A DNA stretch of 64,000 nucleotides from positions 3,658,001 through 3,722,000 of the forward strand of contig NC_089439.1 in the NCBI RefSeq assembly GCF_026210795.1, read 5' to 3'. A program made the position numbers and the translations under genes. A model generated the notes under the pieces. The model made no database searches, had not been told where the DNA came from, and saw only the letters and a program-made list of their open reading frames with translations. Of the stretch, positions 1 to 12,140 are shown piece after piece. This DNA is from Rhizophagus irregularis (lineage: Eukaryota > Glomeromycota > Glomeromycetes > Glomerales > Glomeraceae). Position 1 is the stretch's first letter, and every line of letters begins with the position of its first letter.

Positions 1-2
1 AG

Positions 3-143
3 GAAAAACTACAAAAACTAAAGGAAGTCCTTTATCCCAAAATATTATATTACTATTGGGACAAAATAAATTCAAATTATAAAAATTTTTCATCAGATTC
101 TTATATTGTAGAACACGAATTAGAAAAATGGTGCAAAAATTAA
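3..143 (+). CDS. C-terminal end of an unrecognised gene (5' cut by window edge)
   Basis: An open frame enters from the left edge and runs 46 codons to TAA at 141-143. It is lysine-, tyrosine- and glutamate-rich and ends in EKWCKN. It reads like real coding sequence in this AT-rich background, because the other frames stop quickly. There is no start in the window and no domain I recognise. It could be the last exon of a gene to the left or a decayed fragment. Confidence 0.4.
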   Translation, partial: EKLQKLKEVLYPKILYYYWDKINSNYKNFSSDSYIVEHELEKWCKN

Positions 144-458
144 AACTAAACTTTCTGTATTAGTTATAGAAAACAGGTATGTTAAAAACACAACATAGTT
201 GCTCAGCATGAGGAGCGGAAATGGGGCTATTGCCGACAAGGTCTTGTAGAAGAATTTGCAATGATTTGACTTACGTACGCCGGTAAGCGAGTTTGACATT
301 AACCGGAATACCGATTTTAGCGTAGTTTTTTCGTGTCATTGAAGCGCGTATTGATGATGATACTAGATGAATTTTATATTTCATTTTGTAATTCTGTAAT
401 ATGATAATATCATATTAAAATTTATTTTTTTACAAATTCTTTCGGAAGGGCGCTATTT

Positions 459-565
459 ACGGGTAAAATACATTCGGGTAAATTATACATTTTCGGATAA
501 ATTATATATTTTCGGGTAAATTATACATTTTCGGGTAAAATATATATTTTCGAGTAAAATATATA
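459..565. repeat. Minisatellite, about 19-bp unit (TTTTCGGGTAAATTATA-like)
   Basis: About five imperfect direct repeats built around TTCGGGTAAA followed by TTATACAT or ATATATA. The array ends exactly where the small MITE at 566 begins, so the element inserted into or next to the array. Confidence 0.7.
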
Positions 566-651
566 GGGCGTATGCTAGGAAAATTACCAAATAAACAATG
601 AAATTCCATTGTCTAATTGGTCTTAGACACTCATTTTCCTAGAAAACGCCC
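566..651. mobile_element. 86-bp MITE with inverted ends, flanked by TATATA
   Basis: The left end reads GGGCGT...CTAGGAAAAT and the right end ATTTTCCTAG...ACGCCC, so the termini pair as a hairpin. The hexamer TATATA sits directly outside both ends (560-565 and 652-657) and is a plausible target-site duplication, although the surrounding AT-rich repeat makes this ambiguous. There is no coding capacity. Confidence 0.6.
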
Positions 652-2282
652 TATATATCGGGTGCTTATATTCGATTTTACAGTAAATTCATCTTAATAT
701 TATTGTTATTAAACAATGATTTTTTAATTGTTTTTAAATTGATTGGTTTGAGAATGACAATACATTTTCCACACGTGATCATTTCACAAGATATTCATGG
801 CCCGTGTACTTACCTCAAAGTGCAATAAAGCTACTACTTTCGGACCTCCTCAAATAACCATAGACTAATTAGTTCATCTATGGCCTAAAATCAAAATTAT
901 AAATGGTCCATATGTATGACATTCGAAAAATAGTATTTTTTTTCGAAGATGAAATTCCGAATAAATTTGTTTTAAAAATATTCATGAATCGATAAATAAC
1001 TTGGTTGTAAAGCAAGTTTGATTTTTTAATTAATAAATTTAGTATTTTTTTTTAATCCAGACGAACAGACGAACGTAACATGTACATTATGATAGAAATA
1101 CTTTATTTCATCTAGAAGTCAGTTTCTAAACTGGAATAATAACAAAGATGAACGTTACAAAAAAGATAATCGAGTTGTAAACAAGAATCATGATATAGGA
1201 TTATGGGATTTTAAAATTAATTTTTAATATTCAGATACATGTAATAATCGATCAATTAATTCATTCCGAAACGAAAATTAACCATTATTGATATTTATTT
1301 GTACACTATCTGTTATTTTCTTGATGGAATAAAGCGTCCTATATATAGGGTAATATCTCGATTTCCATGTAATTTTTTCTATTTTATTAAAAATACAATT
1401 TTCTTATAAAATAATAATTTGAACAGAAGTGACGACAATGTCGATGAACTTGAAAAAATTTCTTCAAAACTATTTCTTTGAGGCAAAATTCACGTTAATA
1501 ATATTAGCCTTAAGAAGCTTATCCGTTAAGTAACCTCGGAGCTTCTTATTACAGAGGAACCTTCATATTTTTCTTGACCTTTTCCTCACCTATTGCTTGA
1601 CGAATAGGATGATCTATATGGGTAATCGCTGAAATCAAATTGATGTTTTTCCGTAAAATTTATGCGCATAAAATCATGTGTAACAATTTATCATATTTCG
1701 TAGCATTTTTATGCTCTTCGGGTTCGAAATTGAACACTTGTTATAAAAAATTTCGTAGTGACTTACAGGTATATTTGTCATTTCTAGGTGCCAACGTCGG
1801 TAATTTTTTTTTTTTTTTATTTATAAATCCTTTGCTGATTGATTCTTCTTGTTGTTATTAAATAGAATAAAGTCCGGTCATGTCATTCTATTATTACACT
1901 AAATTAGGTTAAATTGGTTTTAATATTTAAAAACGTGCTGCAGCTTATATAATATTATTGGTTTATGCTACGACTTTGAAATTCAGATCATCAAAATCAG
2001 GTGAAACCCTGTATATTCTATTAATAGAATGCCAAGAAGTAAAACCTTTTTTATCTAGTCGATTAATTTTCTGTAATCTAGAATCCAACTGAATTTAGTT
2101 CGGAATTAATAATAATTGTTCATAAGGCAAACCTCAATAAAATAATTAAAAATTAGAATAAAATTTACGTGTCACTCAAACCTAATTCGATAGTCTGCTT
2201 GGTTTGTCGTGTATATTTAAAACACTCTTTCTTTCTCACTATTTATTGCACACGCTTTTTAGCATTAAAAGAAAATAAATTA
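652..2282. other. AT-rich intergenic region, no gene seen
   Basis: Both strands hold only short open frames without domain content. A GTG-initiated extension of the acid phosphatase frame begins at 2169 but is not a plausible eukaryotic start. A short palindrome CCTATATATAGG lies near 1339. Nothing else is recognised. Confidence 0.5.
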
Positions 2283-3164
2283 ATGAAAATGAAATATTTT
2301 AATATTATCACCCTATTAGCAGTTACTTTTATTATTTTTTGTATGAGAACGGCTGGCAAAATTGTAAAAGGAAAATATTTTGATCGTTTCTTTCTAATAA
2401 TTTTTGAAAACACCGATTACGTAACGGCAGTGAATGATCCTTACCTATCGGACTTGACAAATCGTCAGGATGGCATTCTTCTTTCTAATTTTTTCGCCGT
2501 TGAACATCCATCTGAACCTAATTACATAGCTCAAATATATGGTTCGACACTTGGAATATTAGATGATGCCGATTACAATGTGACCGGCAAGAATTTAGTC
2601 GACCTTCTTGAAGATAAAGGAATTTCTTGGAAAGCTTACATGGAAAACTACCCTGGCAACTGTTATCAGTATTCATTTGGTCCAAGCAATGACTCTTACG
2701 CACGTAAGCATAATCCATTTATTTCAATGGTGAACATACACGATGACCCTGTACGTTGTGCGAAAATAGTCAATGCTAGCCAGCTTGATATGGATATAAG
2801 TACGAATAGTGTACCACAATTTGCTTATTACACACCAAATCAGGACAATGATGCTCATGATACCAACCTCACGTTTGCAATGACATGGTTTAAAGGTTGG
2901 TTTGAACCAAAACTTCAAGATCCGGCTTTTACTACCAACACATTGTTCTTTATTACTTTTGATGAATCCGAGTCAAAAGGAGAACCGAATCAAATTTTTA
3001 GCAGTCTTCTGGGCACTCCAGTCCAACCGAATGTAAATCACAATGATGATACCTATTACACACATTTTTCGATAGCAAAGACCATTGAGGAAAATTGGGA
3101 TTTGCATGATTTGGGAAGGAATGATACCACCGCAACTCCTTTTACTAAATTTTTGATTAGTTAG
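2283..3164 (+). CDS. Secreted acid phosphatase (phosphoesterase family)
   Basis: Predicted 293-residue extracellular or wall phosphomonoesterase releasing phosphate from organic esters. The ATG at 2283 gives a typical signal peptide (about residues 1-24, hydrophobic core IITLLAVTFIIF); the open frame reaches back to 2169 only through a GTG, so I reject that start. Motifs of fungal phosphate-repressible acid phosphatases of the phosphoesterase (PF04185) family are visible in order: FENTDY (41-46), HPSEPNYIA (75-83), LLEDKGISWKAYMENYPG, ARKHNPF, TPNQDNDAHD, TFDESE and HFSIAKTIEENWDLHDLGR. Several N-x-S/T sites (for example NVT, NAS, NLT) fit glycosylation. The frame is uninterrupted, so the gene appears intronless, unlike the P450, BTB and ATPase genes here. 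A role in phosphate scavenging is inferred. Confidence 0.88.
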   Translation: MKMKYFNIITLLAVTFIIFCMRTAGKIVKGKYFDRFFLIIFENTDYVTAVNDPYLSDLTNRQDGILLSNFFAVEHPSEPNYIAQIYGSTLGILDDADYNVTGKNLVDLLEDKGISWKAYMENYPGNCYQYSFGPSNDSYARKHNPFISMVNIHDDPVRCAKIVNASQLDMDISTNSVPQFAYYTPNQDNDAHDTNLTFAMTWFKGWFEPKLQDPAFTTNTLFFITFDESESKGEPNQIFSSLLGTPVQPNVNHNDDTYYTHFSIAKTIEENWDLHDLGRNDTTATPFTKFLIS

Positions 3165-4464
3165 GAGTATCTATTTTCTCAATAGTTTCTTTTTTAACGC
3201 CTAATCTATTATAATGATTTATTCTATACAAATAATGAATTATACACAATGAAATATAAATAAAAAAAAGTATTTCTTTATTGTTTTTTTTTAAATTTTT
3301 ATTAACATTGTATAATCGTTATAATATACATGACTAAGGAATCAGGTAACCAAACCGGTTGCACCGGTTTTAACCAAAACGGCTCGAGTCCGAAAATGAT
3401 CGTGATCAACATATATTAATGGGAAATAAAGTCATTTTATAAAAGAAATAATATCAATCTTAGAATTTATGTAGTTCACCTGTTTCTATTGTTCGAAGCA
3501 TAATATTATGCCCCTATTATTTAATAACAATATTTATTTCCTATTTAAAATTTGCAAGTAACTTAATTTCGATATTCATGGTACTTTTATTTGTATACAC
3601 AATTCCTAATTCTTCATTCAAAATAACTACACTAATCATCCAATCATCGTTGTTATCATCGTTATTATTATAGATACTTACTTTTTTTTTATTATTTGGG
3701 CATGCAAGAAAAGGATTGTGTTACTATTTAGGAAATTTTATATAAGCACTGATAATGTACATGGTATTTGTACAATTAAAGAACGAAAATGGAGTTAATA
3801 GTATCGATATTATATTAATTAATTATCTATATTTATTTTTTTAACCTTTATGTGCATTTATTTCGATAGACCATTTTCAATTAATTTTTTTTTGTTTTAT
3901 TATTTTTATTATTGTAATATGATTTTATTTCAAAAATGCAAAAATCCCAGTAGTAATCGTAATAAAGGAAAATGGAATTTATTTTTTTAATACATAAAAA
4001 ATAAATACCTTAAGTATATTCAATAAGTTTTATGGGTTCAAAGGATTGGATATCTCGTGTTACACAAAAATCAGACAAACCGTTCGAAAAATGCAACCGA
4101 CCGGAATTGAACAGAGCTATTGTTTTAAAATGAAGACCTTAAGAAAATTAATAAAAAAACTTATCTATTCACTATTAGTTGCTGGTAAAGCATAAATATT
4201 TCAACTTAATTATAAACCTAAACTTCCAATATACTATCTATCCCAATATCCCAACTAAGGGATTTTTCTCACTGAACTCCCTCATGATTCTCCCCAATGA
4301 CACATATTTTCCGTCATCTCAACTGGTCATTTTAATTTTTATTTACACACGCTTTTTGAATTTTCAATAAGAAAATATACTTTATTTAATTAAATTCGAG
4401 TAAGAAAATTACATAAAAAAAAAAATAAATAAATCATGTTTGTATATAAGAATTAATATAACAT
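3165..4464. other. AT-rich intergenic region
   Basis: Spacer between the convergent acid phosphatase (+) and P450 (-) genes. It contains homopolymer and ATT-rich stretches and short open frames without coding character. No RNA gene or repeat family was recognised. Confidence 0.5.
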
Positions 4465-4475
4465 ATCAAGAAATC

Positions 4476-6189
4476 TTAATTTCTTGATTTAACTTTAACT
4501 AATAACTGAGTACAAGCAGATATAATGCCTGATCTAACTTGTAAAGGAGCTTCCATGTCTACAAGGTCAAAATCATATTTTCTATATATTAAAGCCGTTA
4601 AAGCAACCAATTCAATCATTGCTAGCTTTCTTCCTGGACAGACTCTTAATCCTCCACCAAACATGATAAAAGAATATTTCTTTGGCTCAAAACCTTCAAC
4701 CATCCATCTATCAGGATTAAACGTTTCAGGATCTTCCCAATAATTTTTATTTTTATGAATAGAAACAGCATTTACTTGAAACATTGTACCCCTTGGCCAT
4801 TTATACCCTGCTATTTCATCGGGTTCTGCACCATATCTTTGCAACATATTTGAAACTGGAAAAACGCGATCAACTTCTTTTATAACAGCGTCAATGTATT
4901 TGAATTGATGGAGATCTTTTTCAGTAATTGGACGAGTTTTATCATCTTGGAATACTCTATCAATTTCCTCTACCACTTTTCTTTTTACATCCGGATAATG
5001 TGCAAGATAATAGACAATGAATGAAATCATATTTGCGGTCTATATTTATATAAACATATTAATTTCCAAAATTAAAAAAAATAAAATAAAATAAAATAAT
5101 ATTTAAAAATTTATAACTTACCGTATCAGTTCCACCAATAAATGCGTCGAACATGATATGACGAATTTCAAGATCAGTCATAGGTCTATCCATAGATTCA
5201 CCACCAACAGTTTTAGTATAATTAATATCACGTGGTGTATTCGCGGTTATCACCGAGGTCAACATATCATGCGGTAAAGGTTTATCTAATGGTGTATTTT
5301 CAATTTCTTCTCTGCGTCTCTTAATAATTGAATCTACTTTATCATAAAGAAATTTGACGTTTCGAAGCGATTCATCTGATCTACCTTTAAAAAATGGAAT
5401 GTAATGTCGAATGAAAGGATTTACGAATATAAACATTACAATATTATTAATATGACTACGGAATGATTGAACAAATCTTTCCGAGTCTTCTACTATTGCT
5501 GGTGGATGATCAGTCTTTTCTTCACCCTGGTCATTAAAATAACCTGCCATTGTATAAGATCTTTCACCCGTTGTCAACGCGACAATCACATCATTGGTAA
5601 ATCGACTTAACCACGAAGCGAAATCGAGCACATTTTTGTTTTTCTTAATAACTTCTTCTTTGAGATACAATCTATCCCAATAATCTTCCATTTCAAGGAA
5701 CAATTTATTTGTCATAACAATAGCTTCCTGAGAGAATTTTGGTGATAAGATTGCTTGTGTAAAAAATTGACGATTAAATCTCCATGATTTTAAGTTATGA
5801 TTTAAAATAAGTCCCTTTCCCATCATTCCAATTTCTTCTAATCCTTGCATATAGGGAAGTCTCGTCATATAATGACTTTTTGTTGAAGGCATTAAAAGTT
5901 TATCAATATCTTCTGCTCGACTTAGAATTATACGTCGTGCTCCCAAATGAACTTCATATAAGTCACCATATTTCTTTTGATAAGCATCGAAGAATTCTCT
6001 GGCGTTTGCTTTATACAATATAAATTGAGGCAGATTTCCAACGAATGGGAATGGCAATGGACCAGGTAAAGGATTAACACGAGTAAAATATTTGTAATAA
6101 TAATGAGTTACATAGATAATTAATAAGACACCTATAAATGAAAGGTAGTCATTAATTCCAAGACCACTAAAAATTTTATGTAAAGACAT
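4476..6189 (-). CDS. Cytochrome P450 monooxygenase, copy A
   Basis: Two exons on the minus strand: 6189-5122 (356 codons) and 5039-4476. The 82-bp intron (GTAAGT...ATAG) is phase 0 and falls inside the I-helix motif, which splices to FIGGTDT/TANM. The protein is 543 residues. Visible features are an N-terminal membrane anchor (about 15-33), a proline hinge NPLPGPLPFPFVGN, the I-helix oxygen-activation motif (351-358), the K-helix ExxR as EVDR (411-414), FNPDRW (463-468) and the heme loop FGGGLRVCPG with Cys490. This is a microsomal ER monooxygenase needing a P450 reductase; the substrate is unknown. A near-identical copy lies at 9483-11187 and a decayed relative at 35004-35964. All motifs are intact, so I expect function. 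Confidence 0.92.
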
Positions 6190-7603
6190 GTTATCAGCTA
6201 TGTTTCTTTTTTTTTTTTATTATTATATTTCTTATTTATTTGTTTTTCTTTATATTGTTTTTATGATATTTTTTTTGATGGGGGATTGTATGATATTTAT
6301 ATTAAAAATTGATTTATCGGTTAAATATTCGGTTTAAATTTATCCGTTAAATTTACCGTTTAAATTTATCCGTTTATTACCGGTAAGGGGTTAAAACTTT
6401 TCCGAAAATCATTAAACTTGATAATGCATGATTTTCGAAAATTGGCTAATCAAGCTTTTATAAAAGGAAATCAGCCAAGACTTTTTTATATAAATTTGGG
6501 CATTACAAATGAAAAAAATTTGATTTATCATCAATTTTATCGGGTATATAATTTATTTTATTCGTCATCAGATGCTTATATAGGTTTTTTTTAAGAGTTA
6601 GACGTCATTAAGAAAAGAATTACCATATTATTAAAGTTTGATTATTCAGAATAGTATATGGATTAATTAAAGAACAATTTTAATAAATTACCCGAATTAA
6701 TAATCACAAACTGATTGGCAATCATGTGAATGAAAAAACGAAGAATTTCGAAATTCTCTTATTAATATTAAACGATCCCAATTGTAGAACAAAAGTTGTA
6801 ATATGACTAATATTTTTATTCTTGCTACGTAATATACTGTATTTTTAACGCCTGAAATGGCACTTTGAAAATAATTATTATAATAATTAATCTTATGTAC
6901 AGAAAAAAAATAACATCGTGATATCACATGATGATTAGATTTACATGCGAGCCAGCATTTTATATATAGTACAAGAATTGACGTACAGTATTACAAATAT
7001 CAAGTTCTTAATTATTTTAAACATTTTTTAAACATTGAATTTTAAAATCATAAACTATATTAATTCTCGATATTCGAAATCATCAAAGTAATATAATCCG
7101 ATTATCATTATGTTTTGGAATGAATGGTACCACAGTGTTGATCAGACATGAGGCAATTCTTTTGTTAAAGAACAAAAAAGATATAATGTATGTATCCTAG
7201 ACAATTTTTTTTAAATTATTCTTTCAAGAGTTAAAACAATAATTTTATTATGAATTTATGACGAAATTTTGATTTATGACGACTAAACATAAACATTTAA
7301 CGTTAAGTTTGAATACCTGAAATATTTTAGTTGCGGTGGCTCAAAGGGTACAACGGGCTTAGCTCGATGTAAGTCCATATAATCTCATCAAGCCCGATAT
7401 CAATAGGCTTAGTTATTTCATAACTTCGATGTTTCTTACCTTTGATTTATTTTGCTAAATATAAAAATTTATTTCTGATTATTGTATCATCATGTAATAA
7501 ACAATAAACCTCAAAAAAAAAAAAAATTTGGTAGCGGACTTATTTTCCGGGTATCAAAGCAGAAATTCACGTGGAGAAAGAAGAAAGAGGGTCCGTGGCC
7601 ATA
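6190..7603. other. Upstream region of P450 copy A
   Basis: Non-coding sequence between the P450 start and the decayed gene fragment. It aligns in patches with 11188-12140. Near 6300-6390 there is a run of TTATCGG/TTTATCCGTT-like repeats, also present in shortened form in unit B. No separate gene is seen. Confidence 0.5.
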
Positions 7604-7745
7604 ATGCCGATATATAAAATTATCAGAAATTCGAGAAAAATTCAAATGGGCTGCATTGATTTAAAAAATCTATCAGAAGGGAAAATGTAATGAAAATGAA
7701 AGATCGGTACGATATCTTCTTTGGCAAAGTGATTCAAATAAAAAT
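7604..7745 (+). pseudogene. 5' fragment of unknown gene, disrupted by a MITE
   Basis: Homologous to 12141-12300 of unit B, where the same gene continues as a 165-codon frame. Here about 40 bp after the start region are deleted, small indels break the frame, and the sequence is cut at 7745 by the MITE. After the MITE only about 15 bp of homology (around AGATATTTTTATG) remain. It is therefore a dead paralogue of the gene at 12226. Confidence 0.65.
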
Positions 7746-8318
7746 GAGTTTACCGCAAATTCCCGACAACCATAATATCGACAGTCTACAATTCCGACAC
7801 CGAAATCCCGATAAACCCAAATCCCGGTTGAAACAAAATCCCGATAGTCACAGAACTCAAAGTTTTTTTTTTCAAAAAAAAAAATAATTATATAAATTTT
7901 ATAAATTTCTAAATAAACAAATAATTTTAAAAATACAGCGGCGCAGTACCGAGTCTTAATTTATCCAATATAATTAAAAATATAATTTGAATTATTTGAT
8001 TAAATATTTGTAAATTTTATCAATACCAATGCAATTGTTGCGAATTTTTTTAATATTAATGCAAATTAACTAACGTTACTATATTATTAATGAAATTAAA
8101 AGGAAAAATTTTTTTATTTTAACTAAAAGGACTAAGTACAGTATATTACTAAATCATTAATCTTTTAAAATTAGAAACAATTGCATTAAAAATTCAGTCA
8201 GGATTTTTGCTGTGTGACTGTCAGGATTTTAATTCAACCGAGATTTGCATTTATCGGGATTTTGGTGTCGGGTTATAGATTGTCGATATTATGGTTGTCG
8301 GGATTTTTGGGAGATCCC
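7746..8318. mobile_element. hAT-like MITE, 573 bp, 105-bp inverted arms, 8-bp target duplication
   Basis: Left arm 7746-7851 and right arm 8214-8318 are inverted copies sharing blocks such as CCCGACAACCATAATATCGA. Exact direct 8-mers ATAAAAAT flank the element at 7738-7745 and 8319-8326. An 8-bp duplication is the hAT hallmark. The arms hold repeated ATCCCGA/TCGGGAT subterminal motifs. The AT-rich core has no transposase, so the element is non-autonomous. Comparison with unit B, which lacks it at this point, confirms insertion after the duplication. Confidence 0.88.
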
Positions 8319-8340
8319 ATAAAAATAACTAGATATTTTT

Positions 8341-9471
8341 ATGGTAAATTTGAGTCGGGTCAGATCGTAAAATTTTATATCGGCTCAATTTTCCAAGTCG
8401 AGTACGAGTTGCCTTTTAACCTGATTTGACTTGATTCGTTCGGCGCTCTAATTGGAAGATAAATATATATACAGGGGTAGGGTACACAGATGCGTAAAAG
8501 TTTTGATTTGCGTACAATCTAAGAATTTTTCATCTATAGTTAGGTCATCAAGATTGCGTATTTTTTTATCGAAATTTTTATATGTAAAAAATTAGTTTGT
8601 GTATTTTTGCCCTAAATTTGGCTATCTTATTATTATTTTATCATGACTTCTATATTATTTATAAAACCAAATACTAATGTGAAAAAATAGAATTTATTCT
8701 AATTTACCATTTTTTCAATAATATTTTTCTAAAATTTCACTTTTAACCCTTGGAAATTTCTTTCAATTAATACTAAATATTACAATGCGGTTAACGTACT
8801 GTACAGTGAATATAACTTATGTCTGAAATTTTATTTGCGTATTTTTGCAGGATTTTCAATATCAGGTGTCAATTATGCGTGCTACTCATATAAAAGTCTC
8901 TGCGCACAGCTCATAGTAAAAAAAATTTTCGCCACCTGACCCTTATATAGATAAACTATGTCAAACATTATGGGAATTGTCATTTTATATATTTATTATA
9001 ATAAAAAACTCATCAATAATCTAGAAAATTATTTGGTTAGTCAAGAATGCATGTATTCCCAATGAAAATTAAAATACATAAAATGATCATCACTTTGTAT
9101 TTTTTTAAGAAATAGCTTTAGTGCAACATTTAGAATAACAAATATATAGAATTTTGCCATGTTTTAAAGAGGAGGGTGAATTGCTTACGGAAATGCAAAA
9201 AATTTTCAGTTTAATTAGAAATTACCTAAAACTTTGTTTCAAGTAAAAGTTAGCAGCTTTATAAATAAATTTAGTGGTAATGGAAACCATTTTGGGTAAC
9301 AAAACAAAAATAATGTCATTATTTGAAATACTTTTTTTTTATTACTTTTTTAAATGATCACTCCACTGTTCAATTTGGTATAACAAGTAATGATCTAATC
9401 GGGATAGTAATAGCATTATGACCAAATTAAGAAGTGGTATTCTCACCACCATTACTTTCGCCAGGGACTGT
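8341..9471. other. Spacer between duplication units
   Basis: Sequence unique to this interval, AT-rich, with no coding frame I can support on either strand. It separates the end of unit A from the 3' end of the second P450. Confidence 0.5.
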
Positions 9472-9482
9472 ATCAAGCAATC

Positions 9483-11187
9483 TTAATTTCTTGATTTAAC
9501 TTTAACTAATAACTGAGTACAAGCAGATATAATGCCTGATTTAACTTGTAAAGGAGCTTCCATGTTTACAAGGTCAAAATCATATTTTCTATATATTAAA
9601 GCCATTAAAGCAACCAATTCAATCATTGCTAACTTTCTTCCTGGGCAGACTCTTAATCCTCCACCAAACATGATAAAAGAATTTTTCTTTGGCTCAAAAC
9701 CTTCAACCATCCATCTATCAGGATTAAACGTTTCAGGATCTTCCCAATAATCTTTACTTTTATGAATAGAAATAGCATTCACTTGAAACATTGTACCACT
9801 TGGCCATTTATACCCTGCTATTTCATCGGGTGCTGTACCATATCTTTGCAACATATTTGAAACTGGAAAAACGCGATCAACTTCTTTTATAACAGCATCA
9901 ATGTATTTGAATTGATTGAGATCTTTTTCAGTAATTGGACGAGTTTTATCATCTTGGAATACTCTATCAATTTCCTCTACCACTTTTCTTTTTACATCCG
10001 GATAATGTGCAAGATAATAGACAATGAATGAAATCAAATTTGCGGTCTATATTTATATAAACATATTAATTTCCAAAATTAAAATAAAATAAAATAATAT
10101 TTAAAAATTTATAACTTACCGTATCAGTTCCACCAATAAATGTGTCGAACATGATGTGACGAATTTCAAGATCAGTCATAGGTCTATCCATAGATTCACC
10201 ACCAACGGTTTTAGTATAATTAATATCACGTGGTGTATTCGCGGTTATCACCGAGGTCAACATATCATGCGGTAAAGGTTTATCTAATGGTGTATTTTCA
10301 ATTTTTTCTCTGCGTCTCTTAATAATTGAATCTACTTTATCATAAAGAAATTTGGCGTTTCGAAGCGATTCATCTGATTTACCTTTAAAAAATGGAATGT
10401 AATGTCGAATGAAAGGATTTACGAACATAAACATTATAAGACTATCAAAATGACTACGTAATGATTTAACAAATCTTTCCGAGTCTTCTACTATTGCTGG
10501 TGGATGATCAGTCTTTTCTTCACCCTGGTCATTAAAATAACCTGCCATTGTATAAGATCTTTCACCCGTTGTCAACGCGACAATCACATCATTGGTAAAT
10601 CGACTTAACCACGAAGCGACATCGAGCACATTTTTGTTTTTCTTAATAACTTCTTCTTTAAGATACAATCTATCCCAATAATCTTCCATTTCAAGGAACA
10701 TTTTATTTGTCATAACAATAGCTTCCTGAGAGAATTTTGGTGATAAGATTGCTTGTGTAAAAAATTGACGATTAAATCTCCATGATTTTAAGTTATGATT
10801 TAAAATAAGTCCCTTTCCCATCATTCCAATTTCCTCTAATCCTTGCATATAGGGAAGTCTCGTCATATAATGACTTTTTGTTGAAGGCATTAAAAGTTTA
10901 TCAGTATCTTCTGCTCGACTTAGAATTATACGTCGTGCTCCCAAATAAACTTCATATAAGTCACCATACTTCTTTTGATAAGCACCGAAGAATTCTCTGG
11001 TGCTTACTTTATACAACATAAATTGAGGCAGATTTCCAACGAATGGGAATGGCAATGGACCAGGTAAAGGATTAACACGAGTAAAATATTTGTAATAATA
11101 TTGAGTTATATAGATAATTAATAAGACACCTATAAATGAAAGGAAGTCATTAATTCCAAGACCACTAAAAATTTTATGAAAAGACAT
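9483..11187 (-). CDS. Cytochrome P450 monooxygenase, copy B
   Basis: Two exons, 11187-10120 and 10046-9483, with a 73-bp phase-0 intron (GTAAGT...ATAG) at the same I-helix position as copy A. The protein is 543 residues with the same anchor, proline hinge, GGTDTTA, EVDR, FNPDRW and FGGGLRVCPG heme loop. By eye about 37 residues differ from copy A (about 93% identity). Changes cluster at residues 57-67 and especially 238-251, where copy A reads QSFRSHINNIVMFIF and copy B KSLRSHFDSLIMFMF. That lies in the F-G region that lines P450 substrate channels, so the copies may differ in substrate. The first residue after the splice (T-A-N-L) differs from copy A (T-A-N-M). The reading frame is intact. 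Confidence 0.92.
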
Positions 11188-12140
11188 ATTATCAGCTATG
11201 TTTCTTTTTTATTATTATTATTATATTTTCTTATTGGGATTGATATTTATATTAAAAATTGCTTTATCGGTTAAATATTTATACGTTTAAATTTACCGTT
11301 TAAATTTTATCCAGTAAGGGGTTAAACTTTTCCGAAAATCATTTTAACTTTATAATTGCATGATTTTCGAAAATTGGCTAAATTTATTAATCAAGTTTTT
11401 ATAAAAGGAAATCAGCCGAGACTTTTTATAAATTTGGGATTTATCAACAATTTTATCGGATATATAACTTATTTTATTCGTCATTATAGGTTTAAGAGTT
11501 AAACATCATTAAGAAAAGAATAACCATAATAATTAATATTTAATTTACTTTTTTTGCGACGACAAATCTTATGTACAGAAAAAAAATATCATCGTGATAT
11601 CACATGAAGATTCACTTTATATTAGTACAATAATTGACGTACAGTATTACAAATATCAAGTTCTTAATTATTTTAATCATTTTTTAAACATTGAATTTTA
11701 AAGTTTTTGGAGTCGTGGAATGAATGGTGCCACAGTGTTGATCAGACATGAGTCAAGTCTCCTAGAAAATTTGTTTTAAAATTATTCTTTCAAGAGTTAA
11801 AGCAATAGTTTTATTTTGAATTTATGACGACTAAACATAAACATTTAACGTTAAATCTACAAGTTTGAGTACATGAAATATTTTAATTGCGTGGCTCAAA
11901 GGGTAACAACGGGCTTAGTTTATTTATTTCGTAATCTTGATGTTTTCTCCTTCAAGTCCATATCAATGATATCAAGAGGCTTAGTTCTTCTTGCTAAATA
12001 TAAAAATTTATTTCTGATTATTGCATCATCATGTAATAAACAATAAACAAAAAAAAAAATTTGGTAACGGATTAGCGGACTTATTTTCCGGGTATCAAAG
12101 CAGAAAATCACGTGGTGAAAGAAGAGAGTCCGTGATCATA
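11188..12140. other. Upstream region of P450 copy B
   Basis: Non-coding, with patches of homology to 6190-7603. Shared blocks include a conserved stretch near 11575-11680 (around ATCGTGATATCACATGA) and another near 12060-12120 just before the next gene. No gene of its own is seen. Confidence 0.5.

Larger units (their letters stand above)
4465..8340. repeat. Duplication unit A (P450 plus upstream gene fragment)
   Basis: Matches unit B (9472-12310) in the same orientation, starting just downstream of the P450 stop and running through the P450, its promoter region and the first part of an upstream gene. Unit A carries about 290 bp near 6620-6900 absent from B and the hAT-like MITE at 7746-8318. 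Homology resumes for about 15 bp after the MITE and then ends. Confidence 0.85.

Noticed and set aside
2169-2282. N-terminal extension of the acid phosphatase frame
   Set aside because: It starts at GTG and would bury the signal peptide; the ATG at 2283 gives a standard secretory leader.
4525-4743. Plus-strand open frames inside both P450 genes (also 9532-9750)
   Set aside because: Antisense shadows of exon 2; both copies show them only because the P450 sequence is duplicated.
7330-7400. tRNA-like GGTGGCTCAAAGGGTACAAC
   Set aside because: No T-arm consensus or acceptor pairing follows; the sequence is just part of the duplicated unit (also at 11890).
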